Shown one piece after another: positions 33,236 through 42,358 of a stretch of DNA of 64,000 nucleotides (positions are counted from its first letter, which is position 1; every line of letters starts with the position of its first letter). The stretch covers positions 310,001-374,000 of the forward strand of contig OY725498.1 in assembly GCA_963281255.1 (NCBI GenBank), read 5' to 3'. The DNA is from Aphrocallistes beatrix. Its lineage: Eukaryota; Porifera; Hexactinellida; Sceptrulophora; Aphrocallistidae. The position numbers and the translations under genes are program-made. Below the pieces are notes generated by a model, which saw only the letters and a program-made list of their open reading frames with translations, did no database searches and was not told the origin of the DNA.

Positions 33236-34132
33236 TTTGCCTAAAGACCCAAGTTAGTATGCAGATAACAACATTTCGTTATGCACAAGTTTAGTATGCA
33301 TATTTAGTGAGTATAACAAAGGATTTAGTAACGCAGAATTGTAAAGTTTATCTGGTGATTGTGATTGGTTGATATCAGCTAACTGAGGTAGACAATATGA
33401 ACTTGCATATATATATACAGTTGTATTCAAAAATGGGTAATTATGCATAATATTTAAGTTAAATTTCAGTTACTTCTGTATATTCCGAATCGATTGAAGT
33501 AAATAGGTAATTGGTTTTCTAAGACCTTCCCGGAGAATTTGTACAATGCAGTGGAGTCTCTGAATAACGGACACATTGAGGACATGGCTTTTGTTAGTTG
33601 TAAAGAGATGTGCTTAACTTTACGTATATGGTAAATTCAATCCATTCCAAGAGGTTTATCCGTTGTAGAGGAGTTGTCCGCTTTTCGGAATGTCCATTTT
33701 GGGAGAATCCACTTTATACAATACGTACCATCCTTGGAACTATGTTGAGACATTCCTATCTCACAATTGATCACTAGAGCATCATTCTATTGCATTTTAA
33801 CATTGTACGACGTTTCAATACCTTTATTGTTATAGCACTACATTCCAATGGTTTCTATGCATATAATGAGACTTTATATACATAAATAAGTGTGAATTTA
33901 TTTCACAAATTTATCAAAATCTGGTTTAGACTAAATAACTTATAAATTCCATTAACCAACCCTCATCTGATGACTTTGACTTTCCCGCCTAATATGATTA
34001 AACCGGAAATGGATTTGCAACATTCCTGGGCTAAATCGGGAATATAATATTGTATATTTTCTAAAAATAGGTATAAACTTTAATTTACTCTTAAAATAAC
34101 TCCAAATATAATTATAACTTAGAAGTATTACA

Positions 34133-35320
34133 ATGGCATCTGAAATGGAATTTACTGAAGAAGAAAGAAATGCGCTTTTACAACTGAGAGTGTCCATACA
34201 AGATGTCATAGAGAAGCGACACAATTTCGACAATGACACCCACCTCATTAGGTGGCTACGCGCCAGGAAACTCAACGTTTCAAAAGCAGAGAACATGATT
34301 CGTCAGAGCATAATCTTCCGTGATGAACATTCCCTAGACGATATGGACAAGTGGAGAATGCCAGAGGTGTTAGAGAAATATTTGCCATATGGAATATTCG
34401 GAGAAGATATCCACGGTCAACCAATCGTCTATCTCCGAATCGGGCGGACCGATTTGAAAGGATTGGCACAATGTGCCAGTAAGGCTGAGTTGATACGGAC
34501 CATGGAGTACAAATCCCAAATCGCCGTGGAAAGATGTCAAATGCAGAGTGAAAGATACGGGCGACGCATTAGCCAGTGCGTGTTTGTGGTGGATTTAGAG
34601 GGCCTATCAATGCAGACACATTTAAGTGGTAGGACATTGTCTTATATGAAGGCGCTGATAAGATCTTCTGAAGATAACTACCCCGAATTAATGGCAGTGG
34701 CCATCATCCTAACAAACTCTCCATTATTCCATCTGTGCTGGGAACTATTGTCACACTTCATCGACGAAGGAACTAAGAATAAAATACATTTCGTGCGACC
34801 GAGTGAGTTTGAAGAGAAATTGTGTCGGTTAATCCCGAAGGATCAACTGCCTGCTTGTTACGGAGGAAATGCACTATTTCCAGATAGGAACTGTACTGAT
34901 GCAGTCAACATGGGTGGTATTGTGCCTGAGAAATACTACCTCAAGAACTGGATCGATAAATCGGAACTGGAACTAACTTTAGTTAGGGTTCGACCGCGCA
35001 CCATATCCCTGGTTCCAGTTGTAGTGAGAGAAGCTGGGTCAGTTCTGCATTGGATATTCAAGACAGAGAGTTATGACGTCAGTTTCTCTGTCCACTACCA
35101 ACCACTAACTGAAACTGAAACAGAAACTGAAACTGGACCACCCGCAGAGAGGAAGTGTGTGCTGGCCAATCAGCGCTACGACTCACACTTGGTTCCAGAT
35201 CAGAGCTACCTCGTGTGTCAGCTGAGTGGCACCTACTTCCTCCACTTCGACAACTCTTACAGCTGGGTTCACTCCAAGCAAGTGCGGTACTTCTACAATG
35301 TAGTTCAGCCTAACAGCTGA
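34133..35320 (+). CDS. SEC14L: SEC14-like protein 1 (CRAL-TRIO + GOLD)
   Basis: 395 residues, the size of vertebrate SEC14L2-type proteins, which carry hydrophobic ligands (squalene, tocopherol, phosphoinositides) in the cytosol. CRAL-TRIO-N is at about 10-65 (HLIRWLRARKLNVSKAENMI) and the CRAL-TRIO lipid pocket at about 75-245 (FVVDLEGLSMQTH, NSPLFHLCWELLSHFIDEGT, LIPKDQLPACYGG). A GOLD domain is at about 285-395 (VREAGSVLHWIFKTESYDVS to HSKQVRYFYNVVQPNS). A run of TE dipeptides lies in the GOLD domain (TETETETETG). It is intronless. The ATG at 34133 is preceded by GTATAAAC (34069), a weak TATA. The gene lies inside an intron of the mucin-4-like gene, on the opposite strand. Confidence 0.93.
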   Translation: MASEMEFTEEERNALLQLRVSIQDVIEKRHNFDNDTHLIRWLRARKLNVSKAENMIRQSIIFRDEHSLDDMDKWRMPEVLEKYLPYGIFGEDIHGQPIVYLRIGRTDLKGLAQCASKAELIRTMEYKSQIAVERCQMQSERYGRRISQCVFVVDLEGLSMQTHLSGRTLSYMKALIRSSEDNYPELMAVAIILTNSPLFHLCWELLSHFIDEGTKNKIHFVRPSEFEEKLCRLIPKDQLPACYGGNALFPDRNCTDAVNMGGIVPEKYYLKNWIDKSELELTLVRVRPRTISLVPVVVREAGSVLHWIFKTESYDVSFSVHYQPLTETETETETGPPAERKCVLANQRYDSHLVPDQSYLVCQLSGTYFLHFDNSYSWVHSKQVRYFYNVVQPNS

Positions 35321-36328
35321 GTTCAGTAATGATTTTCATTTTGAAAAGTAAATAACTTCTGTTGTTATTTGTGTTTGTTTAAGGTTTTGGAATAGTTTAG
35401 CAATATTAAAGCGTAAATTAAAGTGTCTATCGGCCAGAGAACTTATATTTATTGCACTACGTTGATTCCTTTTGGGGATTGAGACAATCACATGTATATA
35501 ACGGTCACCTGTGTATAACGGCCAATTTTGTCCAGTCCCTTGGGTGGCCGTTATATACAGGTTCCACTGTATATGAAATAGTCACCAAATAAATGGCAGA
35601 GTTCCCAAAAACCTTAGCCTAAAGACCCAAGTTAGTATGCAGATAACAACATTTCGTTATGCACAAGCTTAGTATCATATTTAGTGAGTATAACAACGGA
35701 TTTAGTAACGCAGAATTGTAAATCACGTGTTTATCTGGTGATTGTGATTGGTCGATATCAGCTAACTGAGGTAGACAATATGAACTTGCATATATATACA
35801 GTTGTATTCAAAAATAGGTTATTAATGCTTAATATTCTCGAAGTTAATTTCAGTTACTTCTGTATATTCCGAATCGATTGAAGTAAATAGGTAATTGGTT
35901 TTCTAAGACCTTCCCGGAGAATTTGTACAATGCAGTCTCCGAATAACGGACACATTGAGGACATGGCTTTTGTCAGTTGTAAAGAGATGTCCTCTTCTCG
36001 TAGAGTGCTTAACTTTACGTATATGGTAAATTCAATCCATTCCAAGAGGTTTATCCACTACATTCCAATGTTTCTATGCATATAATGAGACTTTATATAC
36101 ATAAATAAGTGTGAATTTATTTCACAAATTTATCAAAATCTGGTTTAGACTAAATAATTTATAAATTCCATTAACCAACCCTCATCTGATGACTTTACCG
36201 CCTAATATGATTAAACCGGAAATGGATAGCAACATACCTGGGCTAAATCGGGAATATAATATTGTATTTTTTCTAAAAATAGATATAAACATCACTCCAA
36301 ACTATAATTATAACTTAGAAGTATTACA

Positions 36329-37510
36329 ATGGCATCTGAAATGGAATTTACTGAAGAAGAAAGAAATGCGCTTTTACAACTGAAAGTGTCCATACAAGAT
36401 GTCATAGAGAAGCGACACAATTTCGACAATGACACCCACCTCATTAGGTGGCTACGCGCCAGGAAACTCAACGTTTCAAAAGCCGAGAACATGATTCGTC
36501 AGAGCATAATCTTCCGTGATGAACATTCCCTAGACCACATGGACAAGTGGAGAATGCCAGAGGTGTTAGAGAAATATTTGCCATATGGAATGTTCGGAGA
36601 AGATATCCACGGTCATCCAATCATCTATCTTCGAATCGGGCGGACAGATTTGAAAGGATTGGCACAATGTGCCAGTAAGGCTGAGTTGATACGGACCATG
36701 GAGTACAAATCCCAAATCGCCGTGGAGAGGTGTCAAATGCAAAGTGAAAAATACGGGCGACGCATTAACCAATGCGTGTTTGTGGTGGATTTAGAGGGTC
36801 TATCAATGCAGACACATTTAAGTAGCAGAACATTGTCTTATATGAAGGCGCTGATAAGATCTTCTGAAGATAACTACCCCGAGCTAACAGCAATGGCAAT
36901 TATCCTAACAAACTCTCCATTATTCCATCTCTGTTGGGAACTATTGTCACACTTCATCGACGAAGGAACTAAGAATAAAATACATTTCGTGCGGCCGAGT
37001 GAATTTGAAGAGAAATTGTGTCGGTTAATCCCGAAGGATCAACTGCCTGCTTGTTACGGAGGAAATGCACTATTTCCAGATAGGAACTGTACTGATGCAG
37101 TCAACATGGGTGGTATTGTGCCTGAGAAATACTATCTCAAGAACTGGATCGATAAATCAGAACTGGAACTAACTTTAGTTACGGTTCCACCGCGCACCAT
37201 ATCCCTGGTTCCAGTTGTAGTGAGAGAAGCTGGGTCAGTTCTGCATTGGATATTCAAGACAGAGAGTTATGACATCAGTTTCTCTGTCCACTACCAACCA
37301 CTAACTGAAACTGAAACTGAAACTGGGCCACCCACAGAGAGGAAGTGTGTGCTGGCCAATCAGCGCTACGACTCACACTTGGTTCCAGAACAGAGCTACC
37401 TCGTGTGTCAGCTGAGTGGCACCTACTTCCTCCACTTCGACAACTCTTACAGCTGGGTTCACTCCAAGCAAGTGCGGTACTTCTACAATGTAGTTCAGCC
37501 TAACAGCTGA
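36329..37510 (+). CDS. SEC14L: SEC14-like protein 2 (CRAL-TRIO + GOLD)
   Basis: 393 residues, about 96-97% identical to the copy at 34133 and clearly its recent tandem duplicate, flanks included. The domain layout is the same: CRAL-TRIO-N, CRAL-TRIO (FVVDLEGLSMQTH, DQLPACYGG) and GOLD. Differences include a shorter TE run (TETETG), R-to-K at residue 20, and scattered changes in the lipid pocket (ELMAVAI to ELTAMAI). It is intronless. The tyrosine and tryptophan framework of the GOLD domain is unchanged, so it is probably functional. TATA-like ATATAAAC is at 36282. Confidence 0.93.
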   Translation: MASEMEFTEEERNALLQLKVSIQDVIEKRHNFDNDTHLIRWLRARKLNVSKAENMIRQSIIFRDEHSLDHMDKWRMPEVLEKYLPYGMFGEDIHGHPIIYLRIGRTDLKGLAQCASKAELIRTMEYKSQIAVERCQMQSEKYGRRINQCVFVVDLEGLSMQTHLSSRTLSYMKALIRSSEDNYPELTAMAIILTNSPLFHLCWELLSHFIDEGTKNKIHFVRPSEFEEKLCRLIPKDQLPACYGGNALFPDRNCTDAVNMGGIVPEKYYLKNWIDKSELELTLVTVPPRTISLVPVVVREAGSVLHWIFKTESYDISFSVHYQPLTETETETGPPTERKCVLANQRYDSHLVPEQSYLVCQLSGTYFLHFDNSYSWVHSKQVRYFYNVVQPNS

Positions 37511-37599
37511 GTTCAGTAATGATTTTCATTTTGAAAAGTAAATAAGTTCTGTTGTTATTTGTGTTTGTCCAAGGTTTTGGAATAGTTTAGTAATATTAA

Positions 37600-38630
37600 A
37601 GTGTAAATTAAAGTGTCTATCGGGTCAAAAGAATTAAGCCAATGAAATGTGCTACATTTTTAAGAAGTGTTTATATATATTTTCGCTCCACAGTTTGCTA
37701 AGTGCAAAAAACGATTCAAAACATTGAAATTTGTTGCTATTGAGATCTCAGCTAATATTATTAAAGAAATAAGCTCAAACATGATTGGATAATTGAGTGT
37801 GGGTTTCTCTCATGGATATTCTGGAATAATCCAAAATAAGAACTGTATCGTCATTCGCGAAAATTATAGCGTGAGGCTTCTATTTTAAGAAATTGTAACT
37901 AAATTTAGATCTACACTCAACATGTCTGTGTTATATCCTTACTATTAAAACTCGATTAATTATATTTTTATGTACATAGATCTATCTATCTATATATATA
38001 TATGTAACGAATTAATTGAAGAAACTGCCAGGCACAGAAAGCTGATTTTTGGCATGTGGGAATCTTTTGGTTATGGCTCCACTAAGTTCAGACCTCAGAC
38101 GAAAATGTCGATTCATCATGGAATTATGACGTTATTGTTACCTTTTTATAATTAGAAATTTTAGTTTTTCGACTATAACTCAGTCATTTTAGGTGATAGA
38201 AGGCAGAAATTTTAATAGACTGTGTATATTAAGATTCTTCACATATGATACAACTATCATCAAAAAATGATGACTCATCATTCCGTTATTACGTGATCAT
38301 TACGCATCAAAAATTGACAAATTTTGTGACATTTCGAGTGATATCGATTATGACGTAGTTAGTGATGCTATATACTTTATAATTAATCAAAGTGAGCCTA
38401 GGCTCCCAAAGGGCGCCTCTGGCGGACATAAGTGTCCGTCTTCCGCGCAGCCAAGCAAGCGAATTGCGCTTATCAAACAATGAATCTCAGCTGCAATTCT
38501 TGCTATTTTAAGAGACTAGAAATACGCATAATGAAACAGTATTGGTCTAAAATGGAACAACGCGTGATGAATAAATGTTATTTGAACACGCCCATACGGA
38601 AAACTAACACTCAAAGTAAATAAACACAAA
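37600..38630. other. spacer between SEC14-like genes 2 and 3
   Basis: AT-rich with no gene. The first ~300 bp resemble the 3' flank of SEC14-like gene 3 (39893-40260), so spacer and gene were duplicated together. A short (TA)n lies at about 37990-38001. Confidence 0.5.
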
Positions 38631-38633
38631 GAG

Positions 38634-38641
38634 TATATAAA
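38634..38641 (+). promoter_or_regulatory. TATA box of SEC14-like gene 3
   Basis: TATATAAA lies 39 bp before the ATG. The same box and spacing precede gene 4 (40439-40446). If transcription starts about 30 bp downstream, the 5'UTR is only about ten bases. Confidence 0.7.
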
Positions 38642-38672
38642 CATATGTGATTCAGTCTGTGACAAGAATACA

Positions 38673-39893
38673 ATGGCTTCTCCATCGCTGCCACTTCCCT
38701 CGACACATGCGACACAATTGGAACTGACAGAAGAAGAACTATTGGCTCTCAGAGAATTGAGAGAAGCGATTCGAGACGTGATTCATGAAAAGAAGAATTT
38801 TGACAACAACGCCTATCTTCTGAAATGGCTGCGAGCGAGGAAATTGAATGTGTCCAAAGCAGAGAAAATGATTCGTCGAAATCTCGCATTTCGCAGCGAA
38901 CACTGGTTTGATTACCTTGACAACTGGACAGTACCAGAGGTATTTGAGAAGTACCTACCTTGTCGGATTTTGGGGGAGGATCATGAGGGTCGTCCAGTGT
39001 TCTACTTACTGTTTGGAAAGTTGGATTTCAAAGGAGTAGTGCAATGTGGCAGTAAAATGGACTCGCTACGTTTGCTCGATCTCCAAATGCAGAAAGTGTC
39101 CCATCAATGTCAGATCCAAAGCGAAAAACATGGCAGACTGATCGACCAGAGTGTTTTTGTGGTTGATTTAGAAGGAACCACTCTCCAGACCCATTTCAAT
39201 CCGAGAACACTCTCTTACCTGAAAACCATGATAAAGTCCTGTGAAGATAATTATCCAGAAATCACAGCTATTTCTGTCATTCTCAACAATTCGCCAATTT
39301 TCCATTTGTGTTGGGAGTTAGTTTCAAGGTTCATTGACGAAGGAAGCAAGAAAAAGATTCGACTAATCCGGCCGAACGAGTATAAAGAAAAAATGAAGCG
39401 AATAATTCCCACACAGTACCTCCCACAATGCTTTGGTGGCACATCTAGCTTCAAAGATCCATTCAGTGACAGTGCCTACATCCCTGGTCCAATCCCAGAG
39501 AAATACTACCTCAAGAATATCCTAGAGGAAGAGAGGGGATCGGAGCTGACTTTGGTTACGGTTCCACCGCGCACCACATCCCTGGTTCCAGTTGTAGTGA
39601 GAGAAGCTGGGTCAGTTCTGCATTGGATATTCAAGACAGAGAATTATGACGTCAGTTTCTCTGTCCACTACCAACCACTAACTGAAACTGGAACTGAAAC
39701 TGAAACTAGACCACCCGCAGAGAAGAAGTGTGTGCTGGCCAATCAGCGCTACGACTCACACTTGGTTCCAGAACAGAGCTACCTCGTGTGTCAGCTGAGT
39801 GGCACCTACTTCCTCCACTTCGACAACTCTTACAGCTGGGTTCACTCCAAGCAAGTGCGGTACTTCTACAATGTAGTTCAGCCTAACAGCTGA
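38673..39893 (+). CDS. SEC14L: SEC14-like protein 3 (CRAL-TRIO + GOLD)
   Basis: 406 residues. The N-terminus (MASPSLPLPSTHATQLELTE) differs from copies 1 and 2. The CRAL-TRIO part (YLLKWLRARKLNVSKAEKMI, FVVDLEGTTLQTHFNP, NSPIFHLCWELVSRFIDEGS, IPTQYLPQCFGGTS) is only moderately similar to them (about 55-60% by eye). The GOLD half from ELTLVTVPPRTTSLVPVVVR onward is nearly identical in protein and DNA. The TE run here is TGTETETRPPA. Intronless, with a TATA box at 38634. Paired with gene 4 as a second duplicate set. Confidence 0.93.
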   Translation: MASPSLPLPSTHATQLELTEEELLALRELREAIRDVIHEKKNFDNNAYLLKWLRARKLNVSKAEKMIRRNLAFRSEHWFDYLDNWTVPEVFEKYLPCRILGEDHEGRPVFYLLFGKLDFKGVVQCGSKMDSLRLLDLQMQKVSHQCQIQSEKHGRLIDQSVFVVDLEGTTLQTHFNPRTLSYLKTMIKSCEDNYPEITAISVILNNSPIFHLCWELVSRFIDEGSKKKIRLIRPNEYKEKMKRIIPTQYLPQCFGGTSSFKDPFSDSAYIPGPIPEKYYLKNILEEERGSELTLVTVPPRTTSLVPVVVREAGSVLHWIFKTENYDVSFSVHYQPLTETGTETETRPPAEKKCVLANQRYDSHLVPEQSYLVCQLSGTYFLHFDNSYSWVHSKQVRYFYNVVQPNS

Positions 39894-40438
39894 GTTCAGT
39901 AATGATTTTCATTTTGAAAAGTAAACAACTTCTGTTGTTATTTGTGTTTGTTAAGGTGTCAGAATAAGTTCGGCAATATTGAGCGTAAATTAAAGTGTCT
40001 ATTGCAGGGCCAAAGGAATTCAACCAATGAAATGTCGCACATTTTAAGAAATCTCAAATAGCATATTTTCTCCACAGTTTTCTAAGAGCAAAAATTGGAT
40101 TCAAAACAATTCATTTTAGCCAATGAGACATCAGCTATTATTGTTAAAACATACGCTCAACCAATGAATGAGTGTTTTCTCACAGGGAACTGTATCGTAA
40201 TTTCAAAATTCGAGTGAGGTTTCTATTCCAAGAAAAAGTAACTAAATTTAGATCTACACGCAACATGTTTCATCATGTCAAACAATGTTATCGGCTGCAA
40301 TTAGGAAGTTATTTCTAAGTTAGAAATAGAATGAAACAGAATTCTTGTTCTAAAAATGGAATACAAATCGCCTAAATGTTATTTAACACGCCCACACGAA
40401 AACCTAACACTTCGACAAAGTAAATAAACACAGAGGAG

Positions 40439-40446
40439 TATATAAA
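40439..40446 (+). promoter_or_regulatory. TATA box of SEC14-like gene 4
   Basis: TATATAAA lies 39 bp before the ATG. The upstream motifs AACACGCCCA and AGTAAATAAACACA are shared with gene 3. Confidence 0.7.
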
Positions 40447-40477
40447 CAGATGCTATTCAGTCTGTGATAAGAATACA

Positions 40478-41692
40478 ATGGCTTCTCCACCGCTGCCACT
40501 TCCTGTGCCACTTCCCTCGACACATGAGACACAATTGGAACTGAGAGAAGAAGAACTATTGGCTCTCAGAAAATTGAGAGAAGCGATTCGCGACGTGATT
40601 CATGAAAAGAAGAATTTTGACAACAACGCCTATCTTCTGAAATGGCTGCGAGCGAGGAAATTGAATGTGTCCAAAGCAGAGAAAATGATTCGTCGAAATC
40701 TTGCATTTCGCAGGGAACACTGGTTTGATTACCTTGACAACTGGACAGTGCCAGAGGCATTTGAGAAGTACCTACCTTACAGGATATTGGGAGAGGATCA
40801 TGGGGGACGTCCAATCGTTTACTTCCACTTTGGAATGCTGGATTTCAAAGGAGCAGTGCAGTGTGGCAGTAAAATGGATTATCAACGGTTCCTCGATCTC
40901 AAAATGCAGAAAGTGTCTCATCAATGCCAGATCCAAAGCGAAAAACATGGCAGACTGATCGACCAGTGTGTCGTTGTGATTGATTTAGAAGGAGCCAGTT
41001 TTCAGACACATTTCAATCCGAGAACACTCTCCTACATCCAAACTCTGATACGGTCTTTGGAAGATGATTATCCAGAATTTACGGCTCTTTGTGTCATTCT
41101 CAACAATATGCCAATTTTTCATTTGTGTTGGGAGTTAGTTTCAAGGTTCATTGACGAAGGAAGCAAGAAAAAGATTCGATTAATCCGTCCGAACGAGTAT
41201 AAAGAAAAAATGAGACGAATAATTCCCACACAGTACCTGCCACAATGCTTTGGTGGCACATCTAGCTTGAAAGATCCATTCAGTGACAGTGCCTACATCC
41301 CTGGTCCAATCCCAGAGAAATACTATCTCAAGAATATCCTAGAGGAAGAGAGGGGATCGGAGCTGACTTTAGTTACGGTTCCACCGCGCACCATATCCCT
41401 GGTTCCAGTTGTAGTGAGAGAAGCTGGGTCAGTTCTGCATTGGGTATTCAAGACAGAGAGTTATGACGTCAGTTTCTCTGTCCACTACCTACCACTAACT
41501 GAAACTGGACCACCCACAGAGAGGAAGTGTGTGCTGGCCAATCAGCGCTACGACTCACACTTGGTTCCAGATCAGAGCTACCTCGTGTGTCAGCTGAGTG
41601 GCACCTACTTCCTCCACTTCGACAACTCTTACAGCTGGGTTCACTCCAAGCAAGTGCGGTACTTCTACAATGTAGTTCAGCCTAACAGCTGA
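40478..41692 (+). CDS. SEC14L: SEC14-like protein 4 (CRAL-TRIO + GOLD)
   Basis: 404 residues, about 85% like gene 3 in the CRAL-TRIO part (differences such as FVVDLEGTTL to VVIDLEGASF and NSPIF to NMPIF in the pocket) and nearly identical in the GOLD part. It has a longer proline-rich start (PPLPLPVPLPSTHETQ), and the TE run has shrunk to TETGPPT. Intronless. The 3'UTR differs from that of genes 1-3 straight after the stop (TGATTTGACAAAAC instead of TGAGTTCAGTAATG). Confidence 0.93.
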   Translation: MASPPLPLPVPLPSTHETQLELREEELLALRKLREAIRDVIHEKKNFDNNAYLLKWLRARKLNVSKAEKMIRRNLAFRREHWFDYLDNWTVPEAFEKYLPYRILGEDHGGRPIVYFHFGMLDFKGAVQCGSKMDYQRFLDLKMQKVSHQCQIQSEKHGRLIDQCVVVIDLEGASFQTHFNPRTLSYIQTLIRSLEDDYPEFTALCVILNNMPIFHLCWELVSRFIDEGSKKKIRLIRPNEYKEKMRRIIPTQYLPQCFGGTSSLKDPFSDSAYIPGPIPEKYYLKNILEEERGSELTLVTVPPRTISLVPVVVREAGSVLHWVFKTESYDVSFSVHYLPLTETGPPTERKCVLANQRYDSHLVPDQSYLVCQLSGTYFLHFDNSYSWVHSKQVRYFYNVVQPNS

Positions 41693-42052
41693 TTTGACAA
41701 AACATTTCGTTTCGAATTTCGAGTCAAATAATCGAATTCGCTTTTTTATAGTTTTTAGCTATTAAAATATTGACAAAATTATTAATATTGCATTAGTGGA
41801 GAACGAATCTCATTGGATAAACCGATAAAAAACTGGAACTACAAACGTAGAATAGTTGCATTTAATTCGCTACAGGCATTTCTATTTATAGTAACAACCC
41901 TCTATTTATATAACCACCCCACTTAAATGACACAACCAGAAATGAGTAGCTACTTTCCTAGCTTGTGTGGGTTTAAACAGAAATTCGAGTGAACATTTTA
42001 TTTATCTTTTTCGGCTAAGAACATTACGATATCTAAATTTAGTATCACTTAC

Positions 42053-42240
42053 ATAAGCAGTATTGACGTAGGAAGACCCTATAAGGAAGTAATGAGGTAG
42101 GTTAATCTGTGATGACGTCACATCCTGTCCCTTCCCTAGCACTGTGTCTCCGTTAGCAGCTCCATACTCCACCAAAAGAGGCAGAGGCACGATGTTATCT
42201 ACATAAAGTAAACAACAACAATAATAATAATAACAACAAT

Positions 42241-42299
<59 letters not shown>

Positions 42300-42307
42300 C
42301 GACGACG

Positions 42308-42358
<51 letters not shown>

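Larger units (their letters stand above)
33150..37590. repeat. tandem segmental duplication, ~2.2-kb unit
   Basis: 33150-35400 and 35440-37590 align from about 1 kb upstream of the gene, through the coding region, to the 3'UTR. Shared marks are AAGACCCAAGTTAGTATGCA, CTTCCCGGAGAATTTGTACA and TTCATTTTGAAAAGTAAATA. The second copy lacks about 100 bp of the upstream MITE (around 33660-33830). Confidence 0.85.
32802..42052 (-). other. 9.25-kb intron of the mucin-4-like gene containing four nested genes
   Basis: The donor is TAT|GTAAGT at 42052 and the acceptor TTTTTCAG at 32802 (minus strand). Both sides are phase 0. Joining them gives SSYVNTAYVSNKGLLSFGN, the conserved entry into a NIDO domain, so the two exons belong together. 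On the opposite strand this intron carries four SEC14-like genes. Confidence 0.8.
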
